The notes below the pieces were generated by a model. It ran no database searches, was not told the DNA's origin, and saw only the letters and a list, made by a program, of their open reading frames with translations. The position numbers and the translations under genes are program-made. This document shows positions 1-8,204 of a stretch of 52,460 bases of DNA, piece after piece. Each line of letters begins with the position of its first letter. Positions within the stretch are counted from its first letter, which is position 1. The stretch is from Flavobacterium sp. (GTDB lineage: Bacteria > Bacteroidota > Bacteroidia > Flavobacteriales > Flavobacteriaceae): NCBI GenBank assembly GCA_023259675.1, contig JALRGT010000017.1, positions 1-52,460 of the forward strand, in the 5' to 3' direction.

Positions 1-240
1 AACAAAGAGGTTATTTTAAGTGGAGGTGCAATAAATTCACCTCAGCTACTTATGCTTTCAGGGATTGGCCCAGCTCAACATTTAAATGATAAAGGAATTA
101 ACGTTGTCCATAACTTAGAAGGTGTAGGTAAAAACTTACAAGATCATTTAGAAACTTATGTACAGCAAGAGTGTAAAACTAAAGATACTTTGTATTCATA
201 TGTTAATAAGCTTAATATGATTAGAATTGGTATTCAGTGG
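1..240 (+). pseudogene. GMC-family oxidoreductase, internal fragment (truncated at both ends)
   Basis: Reading in frame from base 1, the translation runs [20 protein letters not shown] and continues with SGIGPAQHL and [11 protein letters not shown]. This matches the second GMC signature (GGAxxSPQLLxxSGIG) and the following NLQDH block of choline dehydrogenase-type FAD oxidoreductases, which oxidise alcohols. The upstream part lies outside the window. Homology stops near codon IQWF (about base 240). After that the same frame gives nonsense and ends at 327, while another frame starts to match a thioredoxin domain. The catalytic C-terminal half of the enzyme (about 250 residues, with the His/Asn pair) is missing. 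So the gene is broken by a deletion, or the join is an assembly error. The family call is secure; a functional product is not expected. Confidence 0.8.
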
Positions 241-662
241 TTTTTAATGATTATGAAAAAGGCTTGGCTTATGCCAAAGCAGTCCATAAACCTATTATGC
301 TTGATTTTACGGGCTATGCCTGTGTGAATTGCAGAAAAATGGAGAATAATGTTTGGTCTGACACCAAAATATTGCCGATACTCAAGAATCAGGTTGTTCT
401 AATCTCATTATATGTGGATGATAAAAGAGATTTACCCAAAGAAGAACAATTTACTTCAAAAACTACAGGATCATCGATTGAAACGGTAGGCGATAAATGG
501 ACCGATTTTATGATTTCAAAATACAAAACCAATACACAACCGTTATATGTTTTAACTGATTTGGAAGGGAATAGTTTAAATCAACAACAACCAACGATAA
601 GTTATGTAAGTGTTTCAGAATATGAAACTTGGTTACAAAAAGGAATTGCTCAGTTTAAGTAA
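237..662 (+). pseudogene. DsbD-like thiol:disulfide interchange protein, C-terminal thioredoxin domain only
   Basis: About 140 residues match the periplasmic C-terminal domain of Bacteroidota DsbD/cytochrome c biogenesis proteins: [13 protein letters not shown], then [18 protein letters not shown] with a CVNC redox pair, LISLYVDDK, and a QPLYVLTDLEG strand. The full proteins are about 650 residues, with an N-terminal domain and eight or so membrane segments, all absent here. A GTG at 237 could start a short protein, but no signal peptide would precede the domain, so export and function are doubtful. The join to the GMC fragment lies in the sequence around 236-246 (tggtttttaat), where either gene could supply the bases. 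A terminator follows at 706. The fragment identity is secure; whether it is expressed is unknown. Confidence 0.75.
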
Positions 663-705
663 TTTGTTGAGGTCTGGTTTAAAAAGCTAACATAATATCT
701 GATTA

Positions 706-739
706 AAAAAATCCTGCTCCTTCGGCAGGATTTTTTTTT
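706..739 (+). terminator. Rho-independent terminator after the DsbD fragment
   Basis: Perfect 9-base arms AAATCCTGC and GCAGGATTT around a TCCTTCG loop, followed by nine T. It points forward and fits as the original dsbD terminator. Confidence 0.85.
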
Positions 740-860
740 GGGTGAGGGATAGCAGCAGTCCGCCGCAGCGGAGCGTATAGCCCGACAGCAGTATAGAAAG
801 GGGCTGTTTGTACGCAACCAATTGGAAGTCCCTTTTTATACTGGTGGCACCTCCTAAATG
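740..860. repeat. GC-rich intergenic element, likely a dispersed flavobacterial repeat
   Basis: This stretch is much richer in G+C than the genes around it. It contains short inverted repeats such as CCGC-CGCA-GCGG near 761 and the pieces ATAGCAGCAG and CGACAGCAG. It lies between the dsbD and amt terminators, so it is outside both genes. The only ORF over it (reverse, 703-888) is low-complexity and not credible. Similar GC-rich blocks next to terminators are, from memory, common between genes in Flavobacterium; that is recollection, not a search result. Confidence 0.4.
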
Positions 861-875
861 TTAAAATGTTTTCTA

Positions 876-914
876 TAAAAAAAAACACTCTAAAGACGAA
901 TCCTTAGAGTGTTT
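876..914 (-). terminator. Rho-independent terminator of amt
   Basis: Arms AAACACTCTAA (883-893) and TTAGAGTGTTT (904-914) form an 11-bp stem. On the reverse strand the stem is followed by a run of T (A run at 877-885 on the plus strand). It ends the ammonium transporter transcript. Confidence 0.85.
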
Positions 915-936
915 GTTATTTTAAGTTAAACTAGAT

Positions 937-2241
937 TTATAGGTATTCTCCGTGTTGAGAGATATCTAAACCTAATTCTTCTTTATCTTCAGTTACTCTC
1001 AATGGAGTGATTTTATTTACAATGAAGAACAATGCATAAGATACTGTAAAAGCAAAAACAGATACAATGATCAATGCAGTCAATTGGTGTAAGAAAAGAG
1101 TCGTCTCACCAAAGATAAGACCTTGATCTGTAACGGCAGGGTTTATGGCGCTAGATGCAAATACACCTGTTAACAACATTCCGGTCATACCTCCAACTCC
1201 ATGACAAGCAAATACGTCTAAAGCATCATCAATTTTACCTTTAGGGAATTTACTAACCACAATATTACTAACTAAACTACTGAAAAGTCCGATGAAAATA
1301 GCGTGTGGAATACTAACAAATCCTGCAGCTGGTGTAATAGCAACTAAACCAACAACGGCACCAATACAAGCCCCCATTGCAGAAACTTTATGTCCTAAAA
1401 TTTTATCGTAGAAAACCCATCCCATTCCTGCAGCAGCTGCAGCAACAGTAGTAGTTCCCAATGCTTGAACGGCTAAAGCATTGGCTCCAAGAGAAGAACC
1501 TGCATTGAATCCGAACCAACCGAACCATAATAAACCAGTACCTAATAATACATAAGTAATACGAGCTGGATTTACTTTTTGAATTTTTCTTTTACCTAAA
1601 AACATAGCACCTGCTAGAGCCGCCCAACCAGCACTCATGTGAACTACTGTTCCTCCAGCAAAGTCCAATACTCCCATTTTGAAGAAGTAACCATCAGAAT
1701 GCCATGTCATATGGCATAAAGGAGAATATACAAAAATGATAAACAATACCATAAATAACATGTAAGCCCAAAAACGAATTCTTTCGGCAAAAGCACCAGT
1801 GATTAAAGCTGGAGTAATAATGGCGAATTTTGCTTGAAACAAAGCAAATAACATAAATGGAATTGTTCCCCAAGCCGTAGTTACGCCTACATTTTGAAAC
1901 ATGAAAAATTCAGTCGGGTCACCAATAACTCCTCCGTAAGAAGTACCGAATGACAAGCTAAATCCAATAATTACCCAAAGAATAGTAACTATAATCATTG
2001 CCATAAAACTTTGAAGCATAGTACTGATTACATTTTTTTTGCCAACCATTCCTCCGTAGAAAAAACCTAATCCAGGAGTCATTAATAAAACAAGTGCAGT
2101 GGCAACAATCATCCACGCAGTATCTCCAGTGTCAAAAGTTGCAGCTACCGCAGGTAGAGGGTTTTCTGATAAAATAGAATTAGAAAATAGGGATATTACC
2201 AAGAGTAGGATCAATATCACACTTAAAATAATTTTTCTCAT
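937..2241 (-). CDS. amt: Ammonium transporter (Amt/MEP/Rh family)
   Basis: A 434-residue inner-membrane channel for ammonium uptake. Residues 1-25 form a hydrophobic leader, followed by about eleven membrane segments. Family marks are visible: GGMVGKKN near 63-70, FAERIRFWAY near 151-160, DFAGGTVVHMSAG with His201, and CHGVGGMTG with His347. His201 and His347 are the two pore histidines (the E. coli pair is 168 and 318, nearly the same distance apart). The gene has its own terminator at 876-914 and stands alone. No glnK (PII regulator) lies beside it in this window, although amtB and glnK are often paired. A possible reverse-strand promoter box TATTTTTG lies at 2264-2271, without a well spaced upstream TTG. 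Confidence 0.95.
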   Translation of the reverse strand: MRKIILSVILILLLVISLFSNSILSENPLPAVAATFDTGDTAWMIVATALVLLMTPGLGFFYGGMVGKKNVISTMLQSFMAMIIVTILWVIIGFSLSFGTSYGGVIGDPTEFFMFQNVGVTTAWGTIPFMLFALFQAKFAIITPALITGAFAERIRFWAYMLFMVLFIIFVYSPLCHMTWHSDGYFFKMGVLDFAGGTVVHMSAGWAALAGAMFLGKRKIQKVNPARITYVLLGTGLLWFGWFGFNAGSSLGANALAVQALGTTTVAAAAAGMGWVFYDKILGHKVSAMGACIGAVVGLVAITPAAGFVSIPHAIFIGLFSSLVSNIVVSKFPKGKIDDALDVFACHGVGGMTGMLLTGVFASSAINPAVTDQGLIFGETTLFLHQLTALIIVSVFAFTVSYALFFIVNKITPLRVTEDKEELGLDISQHGEYL

Positions 2242-2348
2242 GTTTATTCGTTTAAAATTTTTCCAAAAATAGCAAATGTTTTGACAACCCTATAAAAATC
2301 ATGGGTTAAAATTATATTGTGAAGTTTTTTTTGTTTTACCCCCTATGA

Positions 2349-2393
2349 AAAAGGGGTATAAGTGCTAAATTTGCATTTATACCCCTTTTTTTT
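2349..2393 (-). terminator. Terminator hairpin downstream of the racemase operon
   Basis: AAAAGGGGTATAA (2349-2361) pairs with TTATACCCCTTTT (about 2377-2389) across a 15-base loop. Both flanks are A/T runs, so it could work in both directions. Only the reverse-strand operon ending at 2455 reads into it. Confidence 0.75.
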
Positions 2394-2454
2394 AAGGATG
2401 TGTCAAAATGTAGTTCTGTTTTTTAGATATCATTAAATTGATACTGTAAGACTT

Positions 2455-3534
2455 TTAGTTTAAATCGATCGTTTTTTCGATATAATCAGAGCTCAACAAG
2501 TAAAGTGCTCCCATATATTTTATTTTAAAGGATATCAAATCACCAATTTTGTATTTATTTTTTGAATTGGAAATGTCAACCACAAGCATGTCTGAACTGG
2601 CATCTACGATTGATATGTTAGAATCTTCGGGCTCTAGGTATTGTGGTTGCATATCCAATAGTCCAATATCTAGAATCGCTCTTAAAGAGGTGCCTCCAAA
2701 ATCCTCTGTATCGCTTATGGAAAAAGTGTTTCCAGCAACATTTTCTCCCATTTCACCCGTAGGAACATCTGGCTTTTCAGTAATTTCTATAATTTCAGTG
2801 TATAATTTAAAGACATCGTTATGCATGCCGGTGATGGTATCACCGGTAAATAAATCTTTTCCAAAAAATAAAGCTTCACCAATTCTAAAATGATTTACCG
2901 CCATAGGACGGGCATTTTTTAAAATCAACGGAACCGCTACTGATGTTCCGCCAGAAACCCAAGGGATATGTATATTGAATTTGGCTTCGATTAGTTGTTT
3001 GTATAAACTCAATTGAATCAATTTATCCTGTGTGGGCATAACTCCACTCAAACAATTAAGATTGGTGCCAATTCCTCGAATCTCAATATTTGGCAAATTG
3101 ATAAGATTGCCATAAAATTCAACCAACTCTTCGCCCATGACTCCTTCACGCAAATCACCCATCTCAATCATAATGATGATTTTATGGATTTTATTTTGTT
3201 TTTTTGCTTCTTTAGAAAGCAATTGAATGGTATAAGTTTCCGTGTTGAAACTCACATCAGCATAACGAACAATGCTTTCAATACTCCGTTTGGCAGGAGG
3301 TTTGATATAAACCGTTTGTATGGTGGGATCTAATGATTTTATTTTTTTTAGATTACTAATTCTGGAATCATGTAATTCTCTTGCTCCCAATGCAATAATT
3401 TCTTTGAGATAGATTTCATTTCCGCACAATAGTTTTGTGACAACACCCCATTGAATGTTGCGCGCTTGGAATATTGCATCAAGGAATTTGTAATTCTGTT
3501 CTAATTTTTTTCGGTATAATTTTATAAAGGCCAT
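2455..3534 (-). CDS. PLP-dependent amino-acid racemase, ornithine/alanine racemase (Orr/YhfX-like) family
   Basis: A 359-residue enzyme with an alanine-racemase N-terminal barrel. The PLP lysine is expected at Lys34 in WGVVTKLLCGN, and GARELHDSRISNLKK follows as in the ornithine racemase family. The C-terminal half carries the other family blocks: FRIGEALFFGKD, the TEKPDVPTGEMGEN segment, AILDIGLLD, and VDASSDMLVVD. The family members known to me racemise ornithine or similar amino acids; the substrate here cannot be read from sequence. Its start overlaps the stop of the upstream racemase gene by one base (TAATG), so the two are translationally coupled. It is the last gene of the five-gene operon. 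The family assignment is strong; the ornithine substrate is a guess. Confidence 0.85.
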   Translation of the reverse strand: MAFIKLYRKKLEQNYKFLDAIFQARNIQWGVVTKLLCGNEIYLKEIIALGARELHDSRISNLKKIKSLDPTIQTVYIKPPAKRSIESIVRYADVSFNTETYTIQLLSKEAKKQNKIHKIIIMIEMGDLREGVMGEELVEFYGNLINLPNIEIRGIGTNLNCLSGVMPTQDKLIQLSLYKQLIEAKFNIHIPWVSGGTSVAVPLILKNARPMAVNHFRIGEALFFGKDLFTGDTITGMHNDVFKLYTEIIEITEKPDVPTGEMGENVAGNTFSISDTEDFGGTSLRAILDIGLLDMQPQYLEPEDSNISIVDASSDMLVVDISNSKNKYKIGDLISFKIKYMGALYLLSSDYIEKTIDLN

Positions 3535-4685
3535 TATTCTATAATTTTGCGTGGAATTGTTTTCGAAATTTGAGTTAATAATTCATAATTCAGTTGGTTG
3601 CTAAAATCACTGAAAGAGGCTACTGAAATGGTAAGATTATTTTGTGTGCCAATGAGTACTACCTCATCATTTTTTTTTAAGTGGTCAATATTGGTTACAT
3701 CTATAATAATCATATTCATATTTACTGTACCTACTACAACACATCGTTGTCCATGTATTAAAACTCTCCCTTGATTACTCAAAGAACGACTATAACCATG
3801 AGAATAACCTATGGGTACTATCGCTATTTTCATTTTTTGTTCGGCTAGAAAACTGGTTCCATAACCAATAAAGTTTCCGATGGCGACATTTTTAAGGCTC
3901 ATTATTTTACTTTTCCAAGTAATGACTCTGTTTAGAGGATCTGTTTTTATTTTTTTAGCATTTAAAAAATGTACTAAAACTTCTGTACTTGGCCACAAGC
4001 CATATTGCATAATTCCAATTCGAACCATATCCATTCTGGTTTGCGGAAACATCATGGATGCGGCGGAACAAGCGGTATGTTTGATTTCTGGTTTTAGGTC
4101 ATTTTTGCAAAAGTGCTGGTATGCTTCCTCGAATCGTTTGATTTGCTTGTCTACTCGATAATAGTTGGCTATACTTTCGGCACCGGCATAATGGGTACAT
4201 AACCCTTTAAAAACAAGGTGTTCTTTTTCTTTTTTTAAAGATTTAATCAAATGGTTTAACTCGTTATTATCAAAACCGGTACGGTTCATGCCCGTTTCTA
4301 TTTCAATATGAATTAGGGCTTTCGTTAGAAGCTTTTTGGCTACTTTGATTGCTTTATTTAATCTGGTTTTGTCGAAAACAAAGAATTCGATATTATTTTT
4401 AATTACCCATTCCATGTCTTCATCCTGAACCAATCCCATCACTAAAACAGTTACTTTGTTTTCTAGTGTGGCATGAACCAGTTTAGCTTCTTCTACATCA
4501 AAAACAGAGAAGTGGTTGATGCCGAATCGATAGGCCATCGTAACAAATTCCGGAATACCATGTCCGTAAGCATTACCTTTTACCACAGAAGAAATTTTCA
4601 CTTTTTTCCCAAATGTTTTTTTTAGGAAATCAATATTCTTTTGATAAGCGTATGGATTAAGTTCTATGATTGAATTAGTGTGCAT
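3534..4685 (-). CDS. alr: Alanine racemase, stand-alone
   Basis: A 383-residue fold-type III PLP enzyme that interconverts L- and D-alanine or related amino acids. The PLP lysine is Lys36 in SSVVKGNAYGHG. The second catalytic residue, Tyr275, lies in IGYGTSF, and the C-terminal VPIGYSHGYSRSLSN and VVGTVNMNM blocks are normal. Length is typical. In many Bacteroidota the biosynthetic racemase is fused to MurF, so this separate copy is more likely catabolic or accessory (inference). The start overlaps the end of the M20 gene by 11 bases, and its stop overlaps the next racemase by one base. Substrate range may be wider than alanine, because a second racemase sits right behind it. Confidence 0.9.
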   Translation of the reverse strand: MHTNSIIELNPYAYQKNIDFLKKTFGKKVKISSVVKGNAYGHGIPEFVTMAYRFGINHFSVFDVEEAKLVHATLENKVTVLVMGLVQDEDMEWVIKNNIEFFVFDKTRLNKAIKVAKKLLTKALIHIEIETGMNRTGFDNNELNHLIKSLKKEKEHLVFKGLCTHYAGAESIANYYRVDKQIKRFEEAYQHFCKNDLKPEIKHTACSAASMMFPQTRMDMVRIGIMQYGLWPSTEVLVHFLNAKKIKTDPLNRVITWKSKIMSLKNVAIGNFIGYGTSFLAEQKMKIAIVPIGYSHGYSRSLSNQGRVLIHGQRCVVVGTVNMNMIIIDVTNIDHLKKNDEVVLIGTQNNLTISVASFSDFSNQLNYELLTQISKTIPRKIIE

Positions 4686-5829
4686 CCGTTATTTCTTTAC
4701 TTATTTGGTGAAAAACAGCTATTCCAGTGGGAATTATAGAATCTGGAAAATCATAATCAGGATTGTGAAGGGCAGGGGTATTTAGCCCTGAACCGATTCC
4801 GAACATAGCTCCCGGAAATTGTTCTGTAAACAGACCAAAATCTTCTCCCCAAGTAAAAGGAGTTTCCTTTTCCAATACATCCATTTTCTTGTTTTTTGCC
4901 GCTTTTCTAATGTGGTTTACAGCGCTTTCATCATTCTGATTGGCATGAAAACTTTGCGTCCATTTTATTGTACAATCCAGCAGAAAAGTATCAGCAATAG
5001 TTTGGGCTTTATTTTGAAGTAGGGCTTTAATCTTTCTTAACTGAGCATTATTGTTGCATCTCACCGTAAAATGAATTTCTCCCGCTCCGGCAGAAACGCC
5101 ATACGCCTTTTTTCCCATTTTAATATAAATGGGGGTAACCACGCAATAATCGTCTTTTGAAAGGTCAGATTGAATCATTTTATCAAATTCAGTGCTGATG
5201 GAAGCGATTGCCAAAGTGGGATTGATTCCTTTTTCGGGTTCTGCGGCATGTGCCGTTTTACCGTTCAGTTGAATAATGATACTATCCACGGCACAAGTAA
5301 AAGTATTGTTTTTTACCACAATTTGATTTTCTTGAAAACGGGGAAGATTATGTAAGGCAAAAACATAATCAGGATGTATGGTTTTGAATTTAGGATCCGC
5401 GATGATGTTTGGTGCTCCACGTCCATTTTCTTCGGCGGGTTGAAACAATAAAATCACTGTTCCTGTTTCGGGTCTATTATGGTACAATTCTATTGCCAAT
5501 CCACATAAAATGGTGGCATGTCCATCATGTCCGCATTTGTGGGAAATGCCTTTGTAAACCGATTTATGTTCGAAAGTATTAATTTCGTCAATCGGTAAAG
5601 CATCTAATTCAGCTCTGAACAAAACGGTTTCCCCTTCCTTTTTACCTTTATAAATAGCAATGACTCCGGTCGTCCCAACTTCTGTAATCAATTCATCAGG
5701 GGGATATTTCTTTAAAAAAGAGGAAATTCTTCCAGCAGTTTGAAATTCTTTTCCGGAGAGTTCCGGATGTTTATGAATTTCTTTCCGAAGTTTAACCAAT
5801 GCTTCTATATTTGGATTTAAAATTTCCAT
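4675..5829 (-). CDS. M20 family amidohydrolase / N-acyl-amino-acid deacylase
   Basis: A 384-residue zinc hydrolase of the M20D type (hippurate, N-acetyl-diaminopimelate and IAA-amino-acid hydrolases). Visible marks: RKEIHKHPELSGKE near 15-27, metal ligands in KCGHDGHAT (Cys99, His101, His104), FQPAEEN with Glu133-Glu134, FALHNLP with a further His, and HNPDYDFPD near the C-terminus. These enzymes remove acyl groups from amino acids. No signal peptide is visible, so it acts in the cytoplasm. It starts 6 bases after the GNAT stop and overlaps the alanine racemase start. In this operon it may free imported N-acyl amino acids before racemisation. The exact substrate is unknown. Confidence 0.88.
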   Translation of the reverse strand: MEILNPNIEALVKLRKEIHKHPELSGKEFQTAGRISSFLKKYPPDELITEVGTTGVIAIYKGKKEGETVLFRAELDALPIDEINTFEHKSVYKGISHKCGHDGHATILCGLAIELYHNRPETGTVILLFQPAEENGRGAPNIIADPKFKTIHPDYVFALHNLPRFQENQIVVKNNTFTCAVDSIIIQLNGKTAHAAEPEKGINPTLAIASISTEFDKMIQSDLSKDDYCVVTPIYIKMGKKAYGVSAGAGEIHFTVRCNNNAQLRKIKALLQNKAQTIADTFLLDCTIKWTQSFHANQNDESAVNHIRKAAKNKKMDVLEKETPFTWGEDFGLFTEQFPGAMFGIGSGLNTPALHNPDYDFPDSIIPTGIAVFHQISKEITDAH

Positions 5830-5835
5830 TTCGAA

Positions 5836-6282
5836 TTATTTGATGAGACGCATTTCTAGGTATTTATTTGTAAATCCGAGTTTTTCATATAGTTTTTTGG
5901 CTGGATTATCAGGTTCTACATGAAGTGCTATGTTTCCTTCGGCAATGGATATGGCTTTTTCCATCAATTGTTTTCCGTAACCTTTTCCACGTTGGCTGTT
6001 GTCTACAGCGATATATACCAAAATATTTTCCGGAATAAAATCTTTCATTCCCGTGTTGTTCAATATTACGACACCAACAATTTTATTTTCGTCTAAACCT
6101 ACAACAATGTTTCCCCCTTTTTGAGGATTCATTACATAGGCAATACATTTTAGAATGTCCTCAATATGATCGCCATATTCCTCTAGATGGGTATATAGAA
6201 ATTCAGCAATGATTTGATTGGTATGTATTTTGTCTTCTCCTGTACTATGATTAATTTGTTTGAATTCCATTTTGTTTTTCAT
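5836..6282 (-). CDS. GNAT family N-acetyltransferase
   Basis: A 148-residue acyltransferase with the acetyl-CoA signature VDNSQRGKGYGKQLMEKAI (the RGxGYG pyrophosphate loop) and the C-terminal block NPAKKLYEKLGF. The fold and length are standard for GNAT. Its start overlaps the 3' end of the symporter gene by 32 bases; an alternative ATG lies four codons inside. Placed between a transporter and an amidohydrolase that removes acyl groups, it may acetylate an amino-acid amine or simply be co-transcribed. The substrate cannot be told from sequence. Confidence 0.85.
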   Translation of the reverse strand: MKNKMEFKQINHSTGEDKIHTNQIIAEFLYTHLEEYGDHIEDILKCIAYVMNPQKGGNIVVGLDENKIVGVVILNNTGMKDFIPENILVYIAVDNSQRGKGYGKQLMEKAISIAEGNIALHVEPDNPAKKLYEKLGFTNKYLEMRLIK

Positions 6283-7723
6283 TAATTGTATTATGATAAA
6301 GTGATATGATAACGAACAGAAGAAGTGAAATACTTATTCCATAAATGTTAGCATCTATATGTTCGGGTAATTTAATCCCAAAAGGTAATTTATTTTTGGT
6401 AATAATTAGTAAAATGGTGGTGCTTCCGCCAAAAAGCATACTCCAAAAGGCAGCGGTGGGATGGCTTTTTTTCCAGAACAGAGCTCCCAAAACAGGAATA
6501 AATAATCCAGAGACCATAAAGGCATAGGAGTAGAGCATCAACTCTAACACGTTTTGCATTTGTGATGCCAATAAAATGGAAAATACACCAATAGCCAACG
6601 TTACGATTTGGGAAAGTTGCAATTCTTTTTTGTGGCTTAGTTCTCGCTTAGAAAATTTAGCAATAATATCAGTAACTATATTTCCAGAAGCGGCCATCAA
6701 GCAACTATCGGCGGTAGAAAGTATAGCCGAAAAATAGGAGGAAAGCATTAACCCCATTAATCCAACCGGAAGTATGGTGGCCAATAAAATGGGTAATCCC
6801 ATTTCGCTATCCATACTGGCGGCATTTGCAATTCCGTCAAACATTCCTTTGTTTGCCGCTACTTTGGCCAATAAACCAAGAATTACACCCATAAAAGCCA
6901 TAATTGGCCATTCAAAAACTCCAGCAATTAGCCACGCTTTTTTAGCTTCTTTTTCGCCTTTACTGGCATAGATCCGTTGGTATAATGTCATTCCCACAAA
7001 CCAAATTGGGATAATGGTGATAGACCAGTTTAATATCTGATACCATTTGACATTGGTTAACGATAAATATTCGGGTGCCAATGTTGTTCGTATGGCATCA
7101 TAACCACCCACGGCATTGTAAGCCATAGGAATTCCAATAAATACCAATCCGCAAATCAGTACAAGCCATTGAACGGTGTCAGTGTAAATTACGGCTTTCA
7201 AACCTCCAATAGCCGTGTAAATTACGGCAATTGCTCCCATAACAATCAAGGCAGTCTGTAGATTTAGACCGTCTATGGTTGCCGAAGCTAGTTTGGCTCC
7301 TGCCAATACTTGAGAACTCGTAAATCCGATATATCCTATTGCCGAAATAATTCCGGCCAATAAAGCTACTCGAGCAGAATAGAAATAATTAAATATTTGT
7401 GGAAATGTGAAAAATTTATGTTTATGACCTAATTCACTTACTTTTGGAATTAAAAAAACAGCACTTAACCAAGCTCCAATCACTCCTGTGAAAAGCATCC
7501 AAGAACCCGATATTCCCATGGTAAAACCAAGTCCTCCCAAGCCAATTGAAAATCCTCCTCCAACATCAGTAGCCACAACCGACAATCCAATGTGCCAACT
7601 ACTCATATTTCGTCCACTTACATAAAAGTCTTCTGCAGTTTTGTTTTTGTTAAAAAAATAGAGGCCAATGCCAAGCATAGCCAACATGTAGACAACAAAG
7701 ATTATATAATCTATTAGATGCAT
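6251..7723 (-). CDS. Sodium:solute symporter (SSS family)
   Basis: A 490-residue integral membrane protein with about thirteen membrane segments. Family marks: YVSGRNMSSWHIGLSV and TDVGGGFSIG near the N-terminus, the sodium-site region ALIVMGAIAVIYTAIGG with GGLKAVIYTD after it, and SSYFSAILSTADSCLMAASG. The family (PutP, PanF and sialic-acid carriers) imports organic solutes with Na+. It is the first gene of the reverse-strand operon 7723-2455, so the operon starts by importing its substrate. The downstream racemases and amidohydrolase suggest an amino acid or acylated amino acid. A reverse-strand TATATTTG box at 7908-7915 is a possible promoter. Confidence 0.9.
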   Translation of the reverse strand: MHLIDYIIFVVYMLAMLGIGLYFFNKNKTAEDFYVSGRNMSSWHIGLSVVATDVGGGFSIGLGGLGFTMGISGSWMLFTGVIGAWLSAVFLIPKVSELGHKHKFFTFPQIFNYFYSARVALLAGIISAIGYIGFTSSQVLAGAKLASATIDGLNLQTALIVMGAIAVIYTAIGGLKAVIYTDTVQWLVLICGLVFIGIPMAYNAVGGYDAIRTTLAPEYLSLTNVKWYQILNWSITIIPIWFVGMTLYQRIYASKGEKEAKKAWLIAGVFEWPIMAFMGVILGLLAKVAANKGMFDGIANAASMDSEMGLPILLATILPVGLMGLMLSSYFSAILSTADSCLMAASGNIVTDIIAKFSKRELSHKKELQLSQIVTLAIGVFSILLASQMQNVLELMLYSYAFMVSGLFIPVLGALFWKKSHPTAAFWSMLFGGSTTILLIITKNKLPFGIKLPEHIDANIYGISISLLLFVIISLYHNTINEKQNGIQTN

Positions 7724-8204
7724 TTTTAGTTTTTCAGATTAATAAATAGCCTGTAAACGGAAATTTTTTCCAAAGGCATAAGATGCAGTTTCCTGCAAAA
7801 AAAGAATGATTTTTTAAGATGATTTCAAGAATTTGAAATCGGAAACGGGTAACCTGAATTATTGACAATAAATCGTTTTTTTACCCTTAAAACCAAATAA
7901 ATATTAGCAAATATAAGAAATCGGAACTAAAAACCATCTTTATTTCAAATAAAAGGTCAATTGGTGATGAGTTTTGAGTCAAAATTTACCGAAACAATAT
8001 GTTTATTTTAAATAATAAATTTATACAGAATTGTCGGTTTTTGGTATTAACTATTGTCATATAATTAATACAATAAAATAGTTTTGTATATGAAATTTAA
8101 CTATTTTTAAAAAATATACCACGGTTATAACAAAGAATGCAATTAGATAGCATTTTTTAATTAAGCAATTTTAGAGATTGCATCAATTTTAAAAAAAACA
8201 TAAG
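7724..8204. promoter_or_regulatory. Divergent intergenic region between the racemase operon and the Gfo/Idh gene
   Basis: 481 bases with no credible ORF, very A/T rich. It must hold the promoters of two divergent units. The forward promoter is listed separately (8054-8086). For the reverse operon a TATATTTG box (CAAATATA on the plus strand, 7908-7915) is present but lacks a TTG at the expected distance. No clear repeat or riboswitch was seen. Confidence 0.5.
8054..8086 (+). promoter_or_regulatory. Flavobacterial promoter of the first Gfo/Idh gene
   Basis: TTG at 8054-8056 and TAGTTTTG at 8079-8086, 22 bases apart, fit the Bacteroidota promoter pattern TTG-N17-23-TAnnTTTG. The leader to the ATG at 8205 would be about 110 bases. 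Confidence 0.6.

Noticed and set aside
52..327. ORF joining the GMC fragment with about 27 unrelated residues
   Set aside because: After IQWF the reading is out of frame with the thioredoxin domain; it is a chance extension of a truncated gene.
703..888. Reverse ORF over the GC-rich block
   Set aside because: It reads through a terminator and hairpins and has no domain or start signal.
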